Assembly (NCBI RefSeq): GCF_001636315.1
Contig: NZ_KV440949.1
Location: forward strand, 2,471,203 to 2,535,202
Source of the DNA: Neobacillus mesonae
GTDB lineage: Bacteria; Bacillota; Bacilli; Bacillales; Cytobacillaceae
DNA: 64,000 bases
Direction of reading: 5' to 3'
The notes beneath the pieces are model-generated. The model saw nothing but the letters and a program-made list of their open reading frames with translations. It was not told where the DNA came from and ran no database searches. Of this stretch, positions 25,431-35,220 are shown one piece after another; the first letter of the stretch is position 1; the number at the start of each line of letters is the position of its first letter. The position numbers and the translations under genes are program-made.

Positions 25431-27146
25431 CTACACAACCTGTCCACCCTTATCGCGATACTTCAGAATTCCCTCCGCTGCACGATAGGCAAAGGCGCCG
25501 ACGGTTCCTGTCGGATTGTAGCCGGAGTTATGTGAAAATGCCGATGCCCCGACAACAAATAGGTTATCCATGTCCCACATCTGCAGGTAATTATTTACCG
25601 CCGATGTCCCTGGGTCAGCCCCCATAATCACCCCGCCTGTATTATGGGTCGACTGATAGGTAGTGATATCATACGGCCCCAATTCCTTTAATGAATCAAT
25701 ATGGTCTGCACCCATTTCCTTTAAAATTCCAGCACATTTATTCGCAAGGAAGACTGCAAGATTTTTATCCTGCTCTTCAAAATCAAAGGTAATCCGGATC
25801 AGCGGATCGCCGAATGCATCCTTATAGGTTGGATCGAGATCGAGATAATGATGTTTAAACGGCATCGAAGAGCCTTGGGCACCGACAGATAAATAGCGGT
25901 TCGCATATTTTAACGATGTTTCCTTAAACTCCTTGCCCCAGGCGGCTGTGCCTTGTGGAACCGGATTATTTTGGATCGGCCGCAATCCTGTTTGTGATAA
26001 GGACACCATACCGCCATGGATAAAGTTTACATCTTTATGATCAAAGTTATCACCATTATAATCATCGATCACCATGCCTAAAGCGCCTGCTCCTGCGTAT
26101 GTGTTAAATTGTTTATCATTGAAATAGCCAATTGCGTTCCCTTTAATCACTTGGTAGGCATAATTTTTGCCAATCACACCTGTACCGCTTGCCGGGTTAT
26201 ATGGCTTCCCAATATTAGACATTAAGAGTAAACGGATGTTATTAAATACATAGCTTGTAAGCACTACAATATCGGCCGGCTGTTCAATTTCTTCACCGGT
26301 TGTCGTATCGGTATAAAGAACCCCTGTCGCCTTTCCGCCTTTATGTAAAATTCGCCTTACGTTGGAATGCGTGCGAATCTCAAACTTCCCTGTTTTCTTA
26401 GCCACCGGAATGACCGTCACAACCGGATCGGCCTTTGCCCCGTACTCACAACCGAAACGTTCGCAATAGGCGCAATACTGGCAAGCGGCCCGGGCAATAC
26501 CATCGGGATTCGTATAGCTTTGAGACAAATTCGCTGACGGCATCATATAAGGATGGAGTTTCATATTTTTCGTTGCTTCTTCAAACATTTTTATTGACGG
26601 TGATTTTTTCATCGGCGGAGTTGGGTACTTGTCGGAGCGTTTGCCGCCAAGTGGATTCTCTTCTCCGGAAATCCCGCAGGTTTTTTCAAACTTATCATAA
26701 TAGGGCTCCAGTTCATCGTAAGTAATGCCCCAATCATGCAGCGTCATCCCGGCAGGAATTTTATTTTTCCCATATCGTTCAATCGTTTTACTGCGGATTT
26801 CAAAATCATATGGCAAAAAGCGAAATGTTTGCCCGTTCCAATGAACCCCTGCACCACCTAAGCCGTCACCGATTAAAAACGATCCATACTGCCTCATTGG
26901 CAGGGCACGGACTCTCTCGTTGCTGCGGAAGGTAATCGTTTCCTTAGACAGGTCCTGCATCAGATCATATCGCAACGCATATCTTAGCTCGTCATGAACC
27001 ATAAAATAATCTTCTGTCTTCCGTTCTTTTCCTCGTTCAAGGCCTACTACATTGAGGCCTTTCTTGGTCAGCTCAGAGGCGATAATCCCGCCTGCCCAGC
27101 CAACACCGATCACCACTACATCTGCTTTCGGTAACTTTCTCACCAT
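25431..27146 (-). CDS. GMC-family FAD dehydrogenase, large subunit (gluconate 2-dehydrogenase-like)
   Basis: The 571-residue flavoprotein starts with VVVIGVGWAGGIIASEL, the FAD-binding Rossmann loop, and ends with SAFSHNSGYNPTGTVGAFAYRAAEGIL, the GMC C-terminal block whose His-Asn type residues sit at the flavin. CQYCAYCERFGC near residue 225 is a four-Cys cluster like the 3Fe-4S site of FAD-dependent fructose/glucose dehydrogenases. GGAGVHWNGQTFR matches the membrane gluconate/sorbitol dehydrogenase subgroup. It is downstream of the Tat-signal small subunit gene (23-nt gap) and probably leaves the cell bound to it. No cytochrome c subunit follows. Confidence 0.85.
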   Translation of the reverse strand: MVRKLPKADVVVIGVGWAGGIIASELTKKGLNVVGLERGKERKTEDYFMVHDELRYALRYDLMQDLSKETITFRSNERVRALPMRQYGSFLIGDGLGGAGVHWNGQTFRFLPYDFEIRSKTIERYGKNKIPAGMTLHDWGITYDELEPYYDKFEKTCGISGEENPLGGKRSDKYPTPPMKKSPSIKMFEEATKNMKLHPYMMPSANLSQSYTNPDGIARAACQYCAYCERFGCEYGAKADPVVTVIPVAKKTGKFEIRTHSNVRRILHKGGKATGVLYTDTTTGEEIEQPADIVVLTSYVFNNIRLLLMSNIGKPYNPASGTGVIGKNYAYQVIKGNAIGYFNDKQFNTYAGAGALGMVIDDYNGDNFDHKDVNFIHGGMVSLSQTGLRPIQNNPVPQGTAAWGKEFKETSLKYANRYLSVGAQGSSMPFKHHYLDLDPTYKDAFGDPLIRITFDFEEQDKNLAVFLANKCAGILKEMGADHIDSLKELGPYDITTYQSTHNTGGVIMGADPGTSAVNNYLQMWDMDNLFVVGASAFSHNSGYNPTGTVGAFAYRAAEGILKYRDKGGQVV

Positions 27147-27169
27147 GATTACACCTTCTTTCTCAATTT

Positions 27170-27916
27170 CTATTTATGGTTCATATGGCTCTGCAGGCTT
27201 TGCGGCTTGATTTTCGTAAAGTCCTTCTCAATGACATCAGCATAAGCCATTTGGCTGCCGGGATAATTCCGCATTTTCCATCCGTCCATATTGCGGTTGC
27301 CGCCATACAATGGATCGCTGTAAACACCTTCTAATGTTGCACTGCGAAGCATTTGGAAAAATCCGCTCGGAGAAATGGTCGTGATATTTACCTTATCTCC
27401 TTCAAAGTCCTTCAAAATTTGATCCTGCTGATCACCCGATAACTCTGTAAAGCTTTTCTTAAGCGTTTGCATACTATGGTTATCGATTTCTCGCAGCCCA
27501 ATATCAAAAATATCGCGCCGTTTTAATCGTCCCTGATAGCCCTGCACTTTTTCACCGCGGTAGAATGGCGGCTGCATATAATCACGGGCATTAAAGCCCC
27601 AATCGCCAGCTAATTGATGGTCAATGAAAAAGGCAACACCCAAATCACTTGCCCCCGGGCCATTATCATCCTTTGGAAAAATCCGCTCAGTTGCGGCATC
27701 GACAATCTTAAATTGCTCAGGGGTAAAATACATCAATGCTTGATTGAAATTTTCTGCATGGGGCGGGGGAGGATTATTGGTTGTTTGGTCCTTCTTCCAT
27801 GGAATCAAACTCCCGATAATCCCGCCGACAGCAAGTCCACCGACGGTATAACCCGTATTTCGTAAAAATTTTCTTCTCGATAAGTCCTGCGGCATTTCTT
27901 TGTTTTCTTCAGCCAT
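27170..27916 (-). CDS. Gluconate 2-dehydrogenase subunit 3 family protein, Tat-exported
   Basis: The 248-residue protein has the twin-arginine signal LSRRKFLRNTGYTVGGLAVGGIIGS near residue 12, followed by a hydrophilic domain with YFTPEQFKIVDAATERIFP and DDNGPGASDLGVAFFIDHQLAG, typical of the small subunit of GMC dehydrogenases. That subunit carries the flavoprotein across the membrane by Tat. GGAGGTGG precedes the ATG, and the large subunit gene follows. Substrate is a sugar or sugar acid, not determinable here. Confidence 0.85.
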   Translation of the reverse strand: MAEENKEMPQDLSRRKFLRNTGYTVGGLAVGGIIGSLIPWKKDQTTNNPPPPHAENFNQALMYFTPEQFKIVDAATERIFPKDDNGPGASDLGVAFFIDHQLAGDWGFNARDYMQPPFYRGEKVQGYQGRLKRRDIFDIGLREIDNHSMQTLKKSFTELSGDQQDQILKDFEGDKVNITTISPSGFFQMLRSATLEGVYSDPLYGGNRNMDGWKMRNYPGSQMAYADVIEKDFTKIKPQSLQSHMNHK

Positions 27917-28063
27917 CTGGAACCACCTCCAAGGAAATAGTCAACATCATTTGAAAATAAAGGCAGTTTTTCCTGCCACTTGAATAGTATCGTTCCCAAA
28001 AATTATCCATGCATACTCAGAAAAAATAAGGGGCATTGTATTTTATAAAAAGGAGGAAGATTT

Positions 28064-28747
28064 ATGAAAAGGAATTGGAAAATTTGGGGCACACCGCTCA
28101 TTGGTGTGATGTTAGTACTTGGCGCTTGCTCTGCCGAGGGGCTACACAAAAACGAAGCTGATGCGGCGGATCTTCATGACAACTCATTAAATAAAAAAGG
28201 AAATGGACATGTTCATGGTACGAACAATCCAGATGTCATTCCAAGCGTCGACCGTACCAAAAAACACACGACAAAAACGACAGAGGGCATGGGAACAAAT
28301 GTCTACAGCCTAATCGGCAGCTCCAGCCTGCATGATGGCGGTATTTCCTCACACTTAGAATCAAGACTGGCTGGGGAAGGGATTAACGGGGTCAAGGTAT
28401 TTGTCCTTGATGACACGGTTATTCTTGCTCGCTCCAAGCCTGAAGGTACATCAACAAGCTATGATGAAATGCAAAACAAGGTGTTGAAAAACACAGCCGG
28501 TCTTTCCGGAAAAGGTAATTTCGACGGTGTAGATGAGACAGGCGCCAATACCGATGATAATTTATACCAAGCGAAAAAACTGATGAATAAAGCATTTGAC
28601 GGTCATGTCCAAATCCTGACGGTAACCAATCCAAAAGCCGTGACATTAATTGATAGAATCAAGTCTACTATTAAGTCGGACAACCCATCTTATAGCAGAA
28701 TGACAAACGATATTACCACCCTGATTAAAATGACACGCGAAAAATAA
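28064..28747 (+). CDS. YhcN/YlaJ-family sporulation lipoprotein
   Basis: The 227-residue protein has a signal ending LGACS, so it is lipidated at about Cys22. A His/Asn/Asp-rich linker leads to the YhcN/YlaJ domain (from about residue 85): LESRLAGEGINGVKVFVLDDTVILA and the C-terminal MNKAFDGHVQILTVTNPKAVTLIDRI. Members are found in the forespore or spore of Bacillus. AAAAGGAGG precedes the ATG. It is divergent from the GMC dehydrogenase genes and ends in a strong terminator. Confidence 0.85.
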   Translation: MKRNWKIWGTPLIGVMLVLGACSAEGLHKNEADAADLHDNSLNKKGNGHVHGTNNPDVIPSVDRTKKHTTKTTEGMGTNVYSLIGSSSLHDGGISSHLESRLAGEGINGVKVFVLDDTVILARSKPEGTSTSYDEMQNKVLKNTAGLSGKGNFDGVDETGANTDDNLYQAKKLMNKAFDGHVQILTVTNPKAVTLIDRIKSTIKSDNPSYSRMTNDITTLIKMTREK

Positions 28748-28752
28748 CGAAG

Positions 28753-28790
28753 AAACGCTCGAACAAAATAGTCCGAGCGTTCCTTTTTTT
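28753..28790 (+). terminator. Intrinsic terminator of the YhcN-type gene
   Basis: AACGCTCG (28754-28761) pairs with CGAGCGTT (28774-28781), followed by CCTTTTTTT. Confidence 0.9.
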
Positions 28791-28800
28791 AAGAAAAAGC

Positions 28801-31800
28801 TTACTTTAAACCTTTGGAGACTACAGCAGAGTAAGAGCTGTATACCTTCTTGCTACTAACTGTCTTATAAGCTCTAACCTTGTAATAATAAGTTTTTCCT
28901 TTTGCTAACTTTGTATTGGTAAAGCTAACTGTTTTACCGGAAGTCACAGTTTTTACCGCTGAGTATTTTCCGGCTTTAGATGTTGCGCGGTATACTTGAT
29001 AGCCGCTTGCACCATTTACTTTAGACCAATTCACTTTCACCGAAGTGCTGCTAGCCTTGGCAGCTTTCACACCTGTTGGCGTCTTCAGCGCCGGCTTGCC
29101 GCTTACAACAGAGGAATAAGGGCTGGCAAGCTTCACGCCGTCAACGGTTCCATTAGCAACAACTTTATAGTAATAAGTAGTGCCGGTTGTTAAACCGCTG
29201 TTGCTGTAGCTTGTGCCTTTAACTGTTGCAGCCTTCGTGTATTTACCGGTTTTTGATGTCGCTCGGTATACATCATAACTTGAAGCACCGGTTACTTTTG
29301 CCCAGCTGACTGTTAGTTTGTTGTAATCTGCTGAAGCTGCTTTTACTTTTGCAGGCGCAGCCAGATTCTTCACAAATTTTGCATATACGTTGGTATCTGC
29401 TGTAATTGGCTGATTAAAGTCAAACTTAGATGTCAACTTTGCATCTTTATACCAGCCGATGAAGGTGTAACCGGACTTTTTCAGTTTTTCCGGAGCAGTG
29501 GTTTTTAAACCTTTAATCACTTCGTCCGTTTTAACAACTTCTTTGCCGTTATAATAATTTACTTTATAGAAATCACCGCGGTAAACTTTGATTTCTTTCG
29601 TTGTTTTATTACCGGCAAGATCCACAAGTTCGAGGGTAAATGTATTATTTCCTAGCTCAAGTTCCAATGTTGTTTTCACTTGCTTGCTTAGGCTTCTCAT
29701 AGCATATGGTTCTGCAAAATCTTTGGTGAATTCCTCACTGCCGTCAACATAGTAGTGAATTTCATCATAGTTGTCGGAAACCGTAACATCAAGTTCTACA
29801 GTCGATGTTTTTACTTTCGAAGGAATCACTTTATTTACCTTAATTTGCGGTGCCGTTGTATCTACCATCAAGTCACGTACTAGATAATCAATTTTGTTAC
29901 CCGCATCATCAGCGCCGGTAATACGGATATTGTAGACACCGTCATTTTTCACGGATACCGCTGTTTCAAATTCGTATTGAGCTTTAGCGGCATTCCAAGT
30001 GAATTTGACTTCTTTTTGTGTGTAGTATTTTTGGTCTGCTTCATTAGCAGGTTCCACTTTAAGCGATAGGCTCTTTAGTTTTGACTGATCTGTTACATAT
30101 CCCGCAACAGGAAGATCATGTGATGCATAAACATTAGCCGCCCCAATGGAAGTGACATGAACGTAAGGAATGGTATTGTCCGTACCGCCCCGTACTTCTA
30201 CTTTACTTGTGTTACCGGCATAGTCGTAGGCCACGACCTCAACTAAACCAACAGGCGTGTCATCGAAAGTAAATTCTTGTGGACCTCCTGCTAAAGGAGC
30301 CTCTTTGCCTGCAAAAATGGATTTTCCGCTAACTAAAATATCATAGAAAGCAACACCGGATCCATCACCATCGGTAGAACTAATGGATAGCTTTTTCCCA
30401 TCAAGTCTCGCAGTTACTCTTGGCGCAACCGTATCGACAATAACCGGGAATTTCTTCACTTGCGGTGCTTTCCCAGGGTAATCGATTGTCGCATCAATTT
30501 CATAATAATACGTGCCGTCAGCAGCTAATTTGTTCTTAATCTTTCCGTCCCAAGCATTGGCCGGATTGATATAATATTGCAACCCTCTGCCGCCATCATT
30601 AAAGTTTTTAAGGACATTTGTCTCGGATTTAAGCTTTCGCAGGACATTTCCATCTTTATCAACAATCTTGTACTCTACCGATTTGGCATTTCGCAAGAAT
30701 GTTAGAATTGGCAGTGCGTTATCCTGCACGCCATCACTATTTGGTGAAATTGCAATTTGCTTAGTCTTGAACGATTCATCCGCTGGGTTGTAACCTAGAT
30801 AGTCGTAGTTATCGTAGCCATCTTCGTCAACACCGGCATTAGTTAACATGCCTGTCCAAGCATAGAAGGATTCAGCATCATTGCCGTCGTAAATATCTTT
30901 GTCAAGGATTGGCGGCTTATTCCAGTCACCGTTGAAGCCGACGTATGGCACAGATACGACAGGATACTTATCATTTATATCCGTTAGTGTAACAAAACCT
31001 TCAACGAAATAGCCATTTTTGAAAATATCCTCTAGCGACAGGTCTTGATCATTATTTCCCCAATCAACCGTATCCGTTAAATCAACAGTTACACCGATAG
31101 TTGTGCTTTCATTAGCCCGGACAGTGATTTCTTTTTGACTAAATGAAATTGGATATTCGCCAGTCCATGGCTTCGAATCCGATATTGTACCATTTTTATA
31201 GATCCCTTGAGCTTCCATTTCATCTATTACTAAGCCAGTCTCTTCATCTTCAAAGGCTAAATCTGTTTGAACATTTCCATCTACTACATAGGTAACTTCT
31301 TGATTTGAGAAATTCCTTACATTTAATGTAAACGTAGCTTTGTTGTCTTTAATTTCTTTTAAAGCAACCTTAGCCTCATTTGTCTTCGAATCTGTCACCA
31401 CGATCGGTGTGCTTAATGCTGCATGAAGCTGCATTACACCAGCTCCTTGGCGGCGTGGAGAATATGGATTTCCAAGATTGTAATAACTATTATACGTTCC
31501 TTTATCTGCTACAACCTTACTCGTGTTCATTAACAGGTTTTTCGCAATGCTTACACGTGCAGCACCTTTTAAATCGGCAAAATCTTTCTTCACCCGTTCT
31601 AGAACAAGTGAAGCACCGCTGGAGACATGTGGAGCTGCCATTGATGTACCGCTCATCACACCATATTGGTTATTATTTAATGTAGAATAAATATTACCAC
31701 CAGGTGCGGTGATTTCAGGCTTAAAGTCTAAGTTAGGTGTTACGCCCCATGATGTAAAGTCAGACATTTTTCCAGCTGTTGGGTTTTGGGCTGTTACTTT

Positions 31801-33402
31801 ATCCCCTTTAAAGTCAATGGTTACCTTTGCACCTGCATCAAGCTTCGCCTTTAGCTGATCACCATCCGTTTTTAACATGAATAATTGTGGAATCGTAATT
31901 GCCGGATCAGACGCCATGTTTACAAATCCATCCGCGTTATTGTAGATAATAACACCAACAGCGCCTTTCTTTTGGGCATTTAACGTCTTATCAACAAAAC
32001 CAATGACCCCGCGCTGGATTAAGGCATATTTACCTTTAAAATCTTTCCCTTCAAAATCAGCTGGCTCACCAATGCCTGCAGCTAGTACTTCAAAAGATTT
32101 TTGTTTTTGCTTCAATGGATCTGCATTACTTGCTGATAAGAACGGCGCTTTACCTGCTTCTGTTCCATCAAAGGAATACGTAATCGCGTCCAAATCCATG
32201 TAGTTATTTTCAATAGAGGCCACTTGTAAAGAATTCGTTGCAATACCAGGTGCACCAACTACCCCGTAATCAGGGTTGGATCCAAGCGGATTGAAATAAC
32301 CGTCGCCAAAGTGGTTGGAGTTGCCGGCAGAAATGGACATTAACACACCATTATCAACCGCTCTTTGTACCGCCATTTGTTCAGGGTCGTCAGCTTGAAC
32401 GAATGCACTTGTAGAACCTAAGCTTAAGTTATCCACATCAGCACCAAGTTTAATAGAGTCATCAATAGCTTTGATGATAATGTCGCTCCATGTAGAAGGC
32501 ATTTCTGGATCATTACCGAACACTTTAAGAGCCAGGAATTGTGCTTCAGGAGCTACCCCTTTGATGCCGCCTTTTTCTTCATCACCGTTTGCCCCAACCG
32601 TTCCGGCAACATGCATGCCGTGCATTGAAGCATCCGGTCCTAAATCTAGGATCTGTTCATTTTCATCATAATAGTTATAACCGTAAGGGACTTTTTCCGT
32701 ATAGAACTTACCCGGAAGCCCTTTTTCATTTTTTAGCGTATTGACTTTTCCTTCAGTCAGCGCCGCTTTTGATTTGTCGGTTAATATCATATCTTTATGG
32801 CTAGGGTCAATGCCGGTATCAATGATTCCGACAACCATGCCTTCGCCTTTATAACCGTAATCTTCCCACGCCTTTTGAGCTTCCACAATTTCCTTGCTGT
32901 ACTTCATATCAGGCTTAATTTCCGGACGCTGATACTCATGTGCAATCGTTACCTTGGAAACACCAACAATACTTTTAATAGCAGGAATTCTTCCATATTC
33001 TACCTCGCCGCTGAACCCATTAAAGGTTGTGGTAAAATGCTGCTTGAATTTCATATTAATTGCTTTTTGAGCAATTTGGTTTTTAACATTTTGCTGTGCA
33101 TTTATAAGGTTATTTTCTAATTTATCTTTTACTGATTTAGCTAGTTCACTATATTTCTTGCCTTGCTTTGTTGCATATGTAATCGCCGGTTCACCATCAA
33201 CCTCAACAATTACCCGTACTTTGTCGGTCTTTTTATAATTTTTCTCAACATCTTTGCCCTTAATGGACTTTGACAGTTGATGTTTTAGCTGTGTGATCTG
33301 ACTGCTTTTACTCTGAGCAGCTTTTGGAACAGCCGCCTGAGCCGCACTGGAGAATACCATGAGCAAAATCAACAATAACGGTAAACTTCTCTTAAACTTC
33401 AC
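28801..33402 (-). CDS. Large secreted subtilisin-like (S8) protease, lactocepin/Vpr type
   Basis: The 1533-residue protein starts at GTG (GGAGG 7 nt ahead) and has a signal peptide ending near AQA, residues 1-23. An inhibitor-I9-like propeptide (about 60-170) precedes the S8 domain with VGIIDTGID (Asp about 194), MHGMHVAGT (His about 259) and GTSMAAPHV (Ser about 587); a PA insert lies near 430-540. Fn3-type and Ig-like modules follow. Near 1290 is one InlB-type repeat (GYTFIGWYKDAKL), then two fibronectin III domains to the end. No LPXTG is present, so it is secreted or loosely wall-bound. It probably supplies peptides, in line with nearby PepT and amino acid importer genes. Confidence 0.92.
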   Translation of the reverse strand: MKFKRSLPLLLILLMVFSSAAQAAVPKAAQSKSSQITQLKHQLSKSIKGKDVEKNYKKTDKVRVIVEVDGEPAITYATKQGKKYSELAKSVKDKLENNLINAQQNVKNQIAQKAINMKFKQHFTTTFNGFSGEVEYGRIPAIKSIVGVSKVTIAHEYQRPEIKPDMKYSKEIVEAQKAWEDYGYKGEGMVVGIIDTGIDPSHKDMILTDKSKAALTEGKVNTLKNEKGLPGKFYTEKVPYGYNYYDENEQILDLGPDASMHGMHVAGTVGANGDEEKGGIKGVAPEAQFLALKVFGNDPEMPSTWSDIIIKAIDDSIKLGADVDNLSLGSTSAFVQADDPEQMAVQRAVDNGVLMSISAGNSNHFGDGYFNPLGSNPDYGVVGAPGIATNSLQVASIENNYMDLDAITYSFDGTEAGKAPFLSASNADPLKQKQKSFEVLAAGIGEPADFEGKDFKGKYALIQRGVIGFVDKTLNAQKKGAVGVIIYNNADGFVNMASDPAITIPQLFMLKTDGDQLKAKLDAGAKVTIDFKGDKVTAQNPTAGKMSDFTSWGVTPNLDFKPEITAPGGNIYSTLNNNQYGVMSGTSMAAPHVSSGASLVLERVKKDFADLKGAARVSIAKNLLMNTSKVVADKGTYNSYYNLGNPYSPRRQGAGVMQLHAALSTPIVVTDSKTNEAKVALKEIKDNKATFTLNVRNFSNQEVTYVVDGNVQTDLAFEDEETGLVIDEMEAQGIYKNGTISDSKPWTGEYPISFSQKEITVRANESTTIGVTVDLTDTVDWGNNDQDLSLEDIFKNGYFVEGFVTLTDINDKYPVVSVPYVGFNGDWNKPPILDKDIYDGNDAESFYAWTGMLTNAGVDEDGYDNYDYLGYNPADESFKTKQIAISPNSDGVQDNALPILTFLRNAKSVEYKIVDKDGNVLRKLKSETNVLKNFNDGGRGLQYYINPANAWDGKIKNKLAADGTYYYEIDATIDYPGKAPQVKKFPVIVDTVAPRVTARLDGKKLSISSTDGDGSGVAFYDILVSGKSIFAGKEAPLAGGPQEFTFDDTPVGLVEVVAYDYAGNTSKVEVRGGTDNTIPYVHVTSIGAANVYASHDLPVAGYVTDQSKLKSLSLKVEPANEADQKYYTQKEVKFTWNAAKAQYEFETAVSVKNDGVYNIRITGADDAGNKIDYLVRDLMVDTTAPQIKVNKVIPSKVKTSTVELDVTVSDNYDEIHYYVDGSEEFTKDFAEPYAMRSLSKQVKTTLELELGNNTFTLELVDLAGNKTTKEIKVYRGDFYKVNYYNGKEVVKTDEVIKGLKTTAPEKLKKSGYTFIGWYKDAKLTSKFDFNQPITADTNVYAKFVKNLAAPAKVKAASADYNKLTVSWAKVTGASSYDVYRATSKTGKYTKAATVKGTSYSNSGLTTGTTYYYKVVANGTVDGVKLASPYSSVVSGKPALKTPTGVKAAKASSTSVKVNWSKVNGASGYQVYRATSKAGKYSAVKTVTSGKTVSFTNTKLAKGKTYYYKVRAYKTVSSKKVYSSYSAVVSKGLK

Positions 33403-33583
33403 CTTTTCTCCTCCATTTCACCTATTTTTCTACATGAAACTTGAAAATCTTCTCTGGTATTTTAGACCCCCTTCTACTTTTTTCGAGTTTCAAATTAATT
33501 TTATTTCAAAATATGGTAAATCGTCAATATTTTTATTATATTTAGAATACATTAAATAGTCCGAAATACCCATCTTCCGAAAC

Positions 33584-33611
33584 AAAAAAGACCGTTCTAA
33601 TTACGGTCTTT
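33584..33611 (-). terminator. Intrinsic terminator of the ABC-2 operon
   Basis: AAAGACCG (33587-33594) and CGGTCTTT (33604-33611). On the minus strand the stem is followed by TTTTGTTTC; it overlaps the stop codon of the last permease gene. Confidence 0.8.
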
Positions 33612-34410
33612 AAACATGTAAATCTCTCTTCTTAAAAAAGCTATAGGTGATAGTGAGCAGGACGGTAATAATGACCATGGACAGGCCGACAAAAGCAGGA
33701 TCCAGCGCCCCATCGGCCAGCACTCTTTTTGCTTCGAAATACTTAAAAGGGGTTATATATTGTAATAGTTCTAAATTCTTATTTAGGTCAATTGCAATTG
33801 ATAGAATATAGGTGATTAAAAGCAGTGCCGTTCCAATGCCAGCTGCCCGTTTAGGTTTTTTGCCCGCGGCAGCAATGCCGGCACCAACTGCCATAAATAA
33901 CAGCTGCAGCAAAAACATGCCCGCCATTAATAAATAAATATCATGTAACGACTCCCCAGCTTTGCTGAATTTACTTACCATAACCACAGAGAGAACTAAG
34001 GTTACTAGATTAAAGATGACCACATTGACGAATGCAGCCAACAGCTTTGCAGTGATCACCTGAGTGCGCGATATCGGCTTCGCCAGCAGAAATTCCGCCG
34101 TTTTGTCCCGCTCTTCCTTTGCAATGATATTGGCCCCAAGCATTAAGGCATGGATCGCCGCCATTAGCAGCAAATACGTAAAAAGAATCGCGTAAAATCC
34201 AACGGCCGTTGATAAATCCAATGTTCCCGCGCCCATAATAGCCTGCAGCGATTTCGGCATTTCTGAAATCAACTGCTGCAGCGACTGCCCCGTCCCGTTC
34301 AACCCTTCATACTTGGCCATGCCGCTTACGATCATAAAGAATATACCGATGGTCCATAGAATGAGCGACTTTCTCGCCGCCTTTATTTCCCGGAAAAATA
34401 AATTCATCAC
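33610..34410 (-). CDS. ABC-2 type transporter permease (second)
   Basis: The 266-residue membrane protein has about six hydrophobic segments, begins MMNLFFREIKAARKSLILW and has EERDKTAEFLLAKPISRTQVITAKLLAA, the cytoplasmic coupling block shared with the preceding permease (SREKTADFLLTKPVTRQQVVTAKL). The two are paralogs, so the exporter is probably a heterodimer of permeases with one ATPase type. AGGGGGTG precedes the ATG; it is the last gene of the operon. Confidence 0.82.
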   Translation of the reverse strand: MMNLFFREIKAARKSLILWTIGIFFMIVSGMAKYEGLNGTGQSLQQLISEMPKSLQAIMGAGTLDLSTAVGFYAILFTYLLLMAAIHALMLGANIIAKEERDKTAEFLLAKPISRTQVITAKLLAAFVNVVIFNLVTLVLSVVMVSKFSKAGESLHDIYLLMAGMFLLQLLFMAVGAGIAAAGKKPKRAAGIGTALLLITYILSIAIDLNKNLELLQYITPFKYFEAKRVLADGALDPAFVGLSMVIITVLLTITYSFFKKRDLHV

Positions 34411-34419
34411 GACACCCCC

Positions 34420-35217
34420 TCAGACCGCATGAATATCTTTTTTAGCATAAATAATATAGCTGGCGAGAACTCCCGCCGCGACCAACACAATTTCAATTAT
34501 GATAAAACGTGCCTCATAGGCGGAATGCTTGATAATATAGGCCGTATCATAATAGTTAAACGGGGTAAAATAGCGGAACGCTTTCTCACCAATCACCGAG
34601 CCAAACATATTTAAGAAGTAAAAACCAAACACCATACTAAGAGAAAGAGGCAGCACCGACTTAATATTTGACAGTGCAGCAGAAACGAGTAGTCCCAATG
34701 CTAAAAACATACATTCCACCAAGAATGCCGTTAACGAAATCAGTACAAAGATCTGCTTATCAAAAGACACATCACTCACAGCCTGTGCTGTGATGACAGC
34801 CGCCGCTAAATAGAAGAGGTTCGTTGCTGCCAATGATGTGACGGCAGCCGATAACTTGGCGGTCACCACCTGCTGACGTGTTACCGGCTTCGTCAGCAAA
34901 AAGTCAGCCGTTTTTTCCCTTGACTCCTTTGATAAAATGGAGAGTCCTAGATTCATAGCTTGGATGGAGCCGCATAACACGATATAGGCAAACACATACG
35001 AGTAAAATCCCAGCAGCGACGTGATACTCTCCAATGAAATCCCAAACGCTTTTCTGACACTTTCCGGATAACCCTCCAAGAGCTTTTTAAACTCAGCCGC
35101 ATCCTTTGATAAGCTTGGGAACATCGACATAAACAACACCAGCACGGCAACGAGTGATAATGTCCATATAAAGGTAGACTTTCGATACGCCTTTAATTCA
35201 TGGAGAAACATATTCAT
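34420..35217 (-). CDS. ABC-2 type transporter permease (first)
   Basis: The 265-residue permease has an N-terminal helix (STFIWTLSLVAVLVLFMSM), a long extracytoplasmic loop and five further hydrophobic segments. It is a paralog of the downstream permease 9 nt away. The start follows the ATPase stop by 3 nt, with AAAAGGAGAAG ahead. ATG 35217 and ATG 35211 are both possible (MNMF). Substrate unknown. Confidence 0.82.
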   Translation of the reverse strand: MNMFLHELKAYRKSTFIWTLSLVAVLVLFMSMFPSLSKDAAEFKKLLEGYPESVRKAFGISLESITSLLGFYSYVFAYIVLCGSIQAMNLGLSILSKESREKTADFLLTKPVTRQQVVTAKLSAAVTSLAATNLFYLAAAVITAQAVSDVSFDKQIFVLISLTAFLVECMFLALGLLVSAALSNIKSVLPLSLSMVFGFYFLNMFGSVIGEKAFRYFTPFNYYDTAYIIKHSAYEARFIIIEIVLVAAGVLASYIIYAKKDIHAV

Positions 35218-35220
35218 GGT

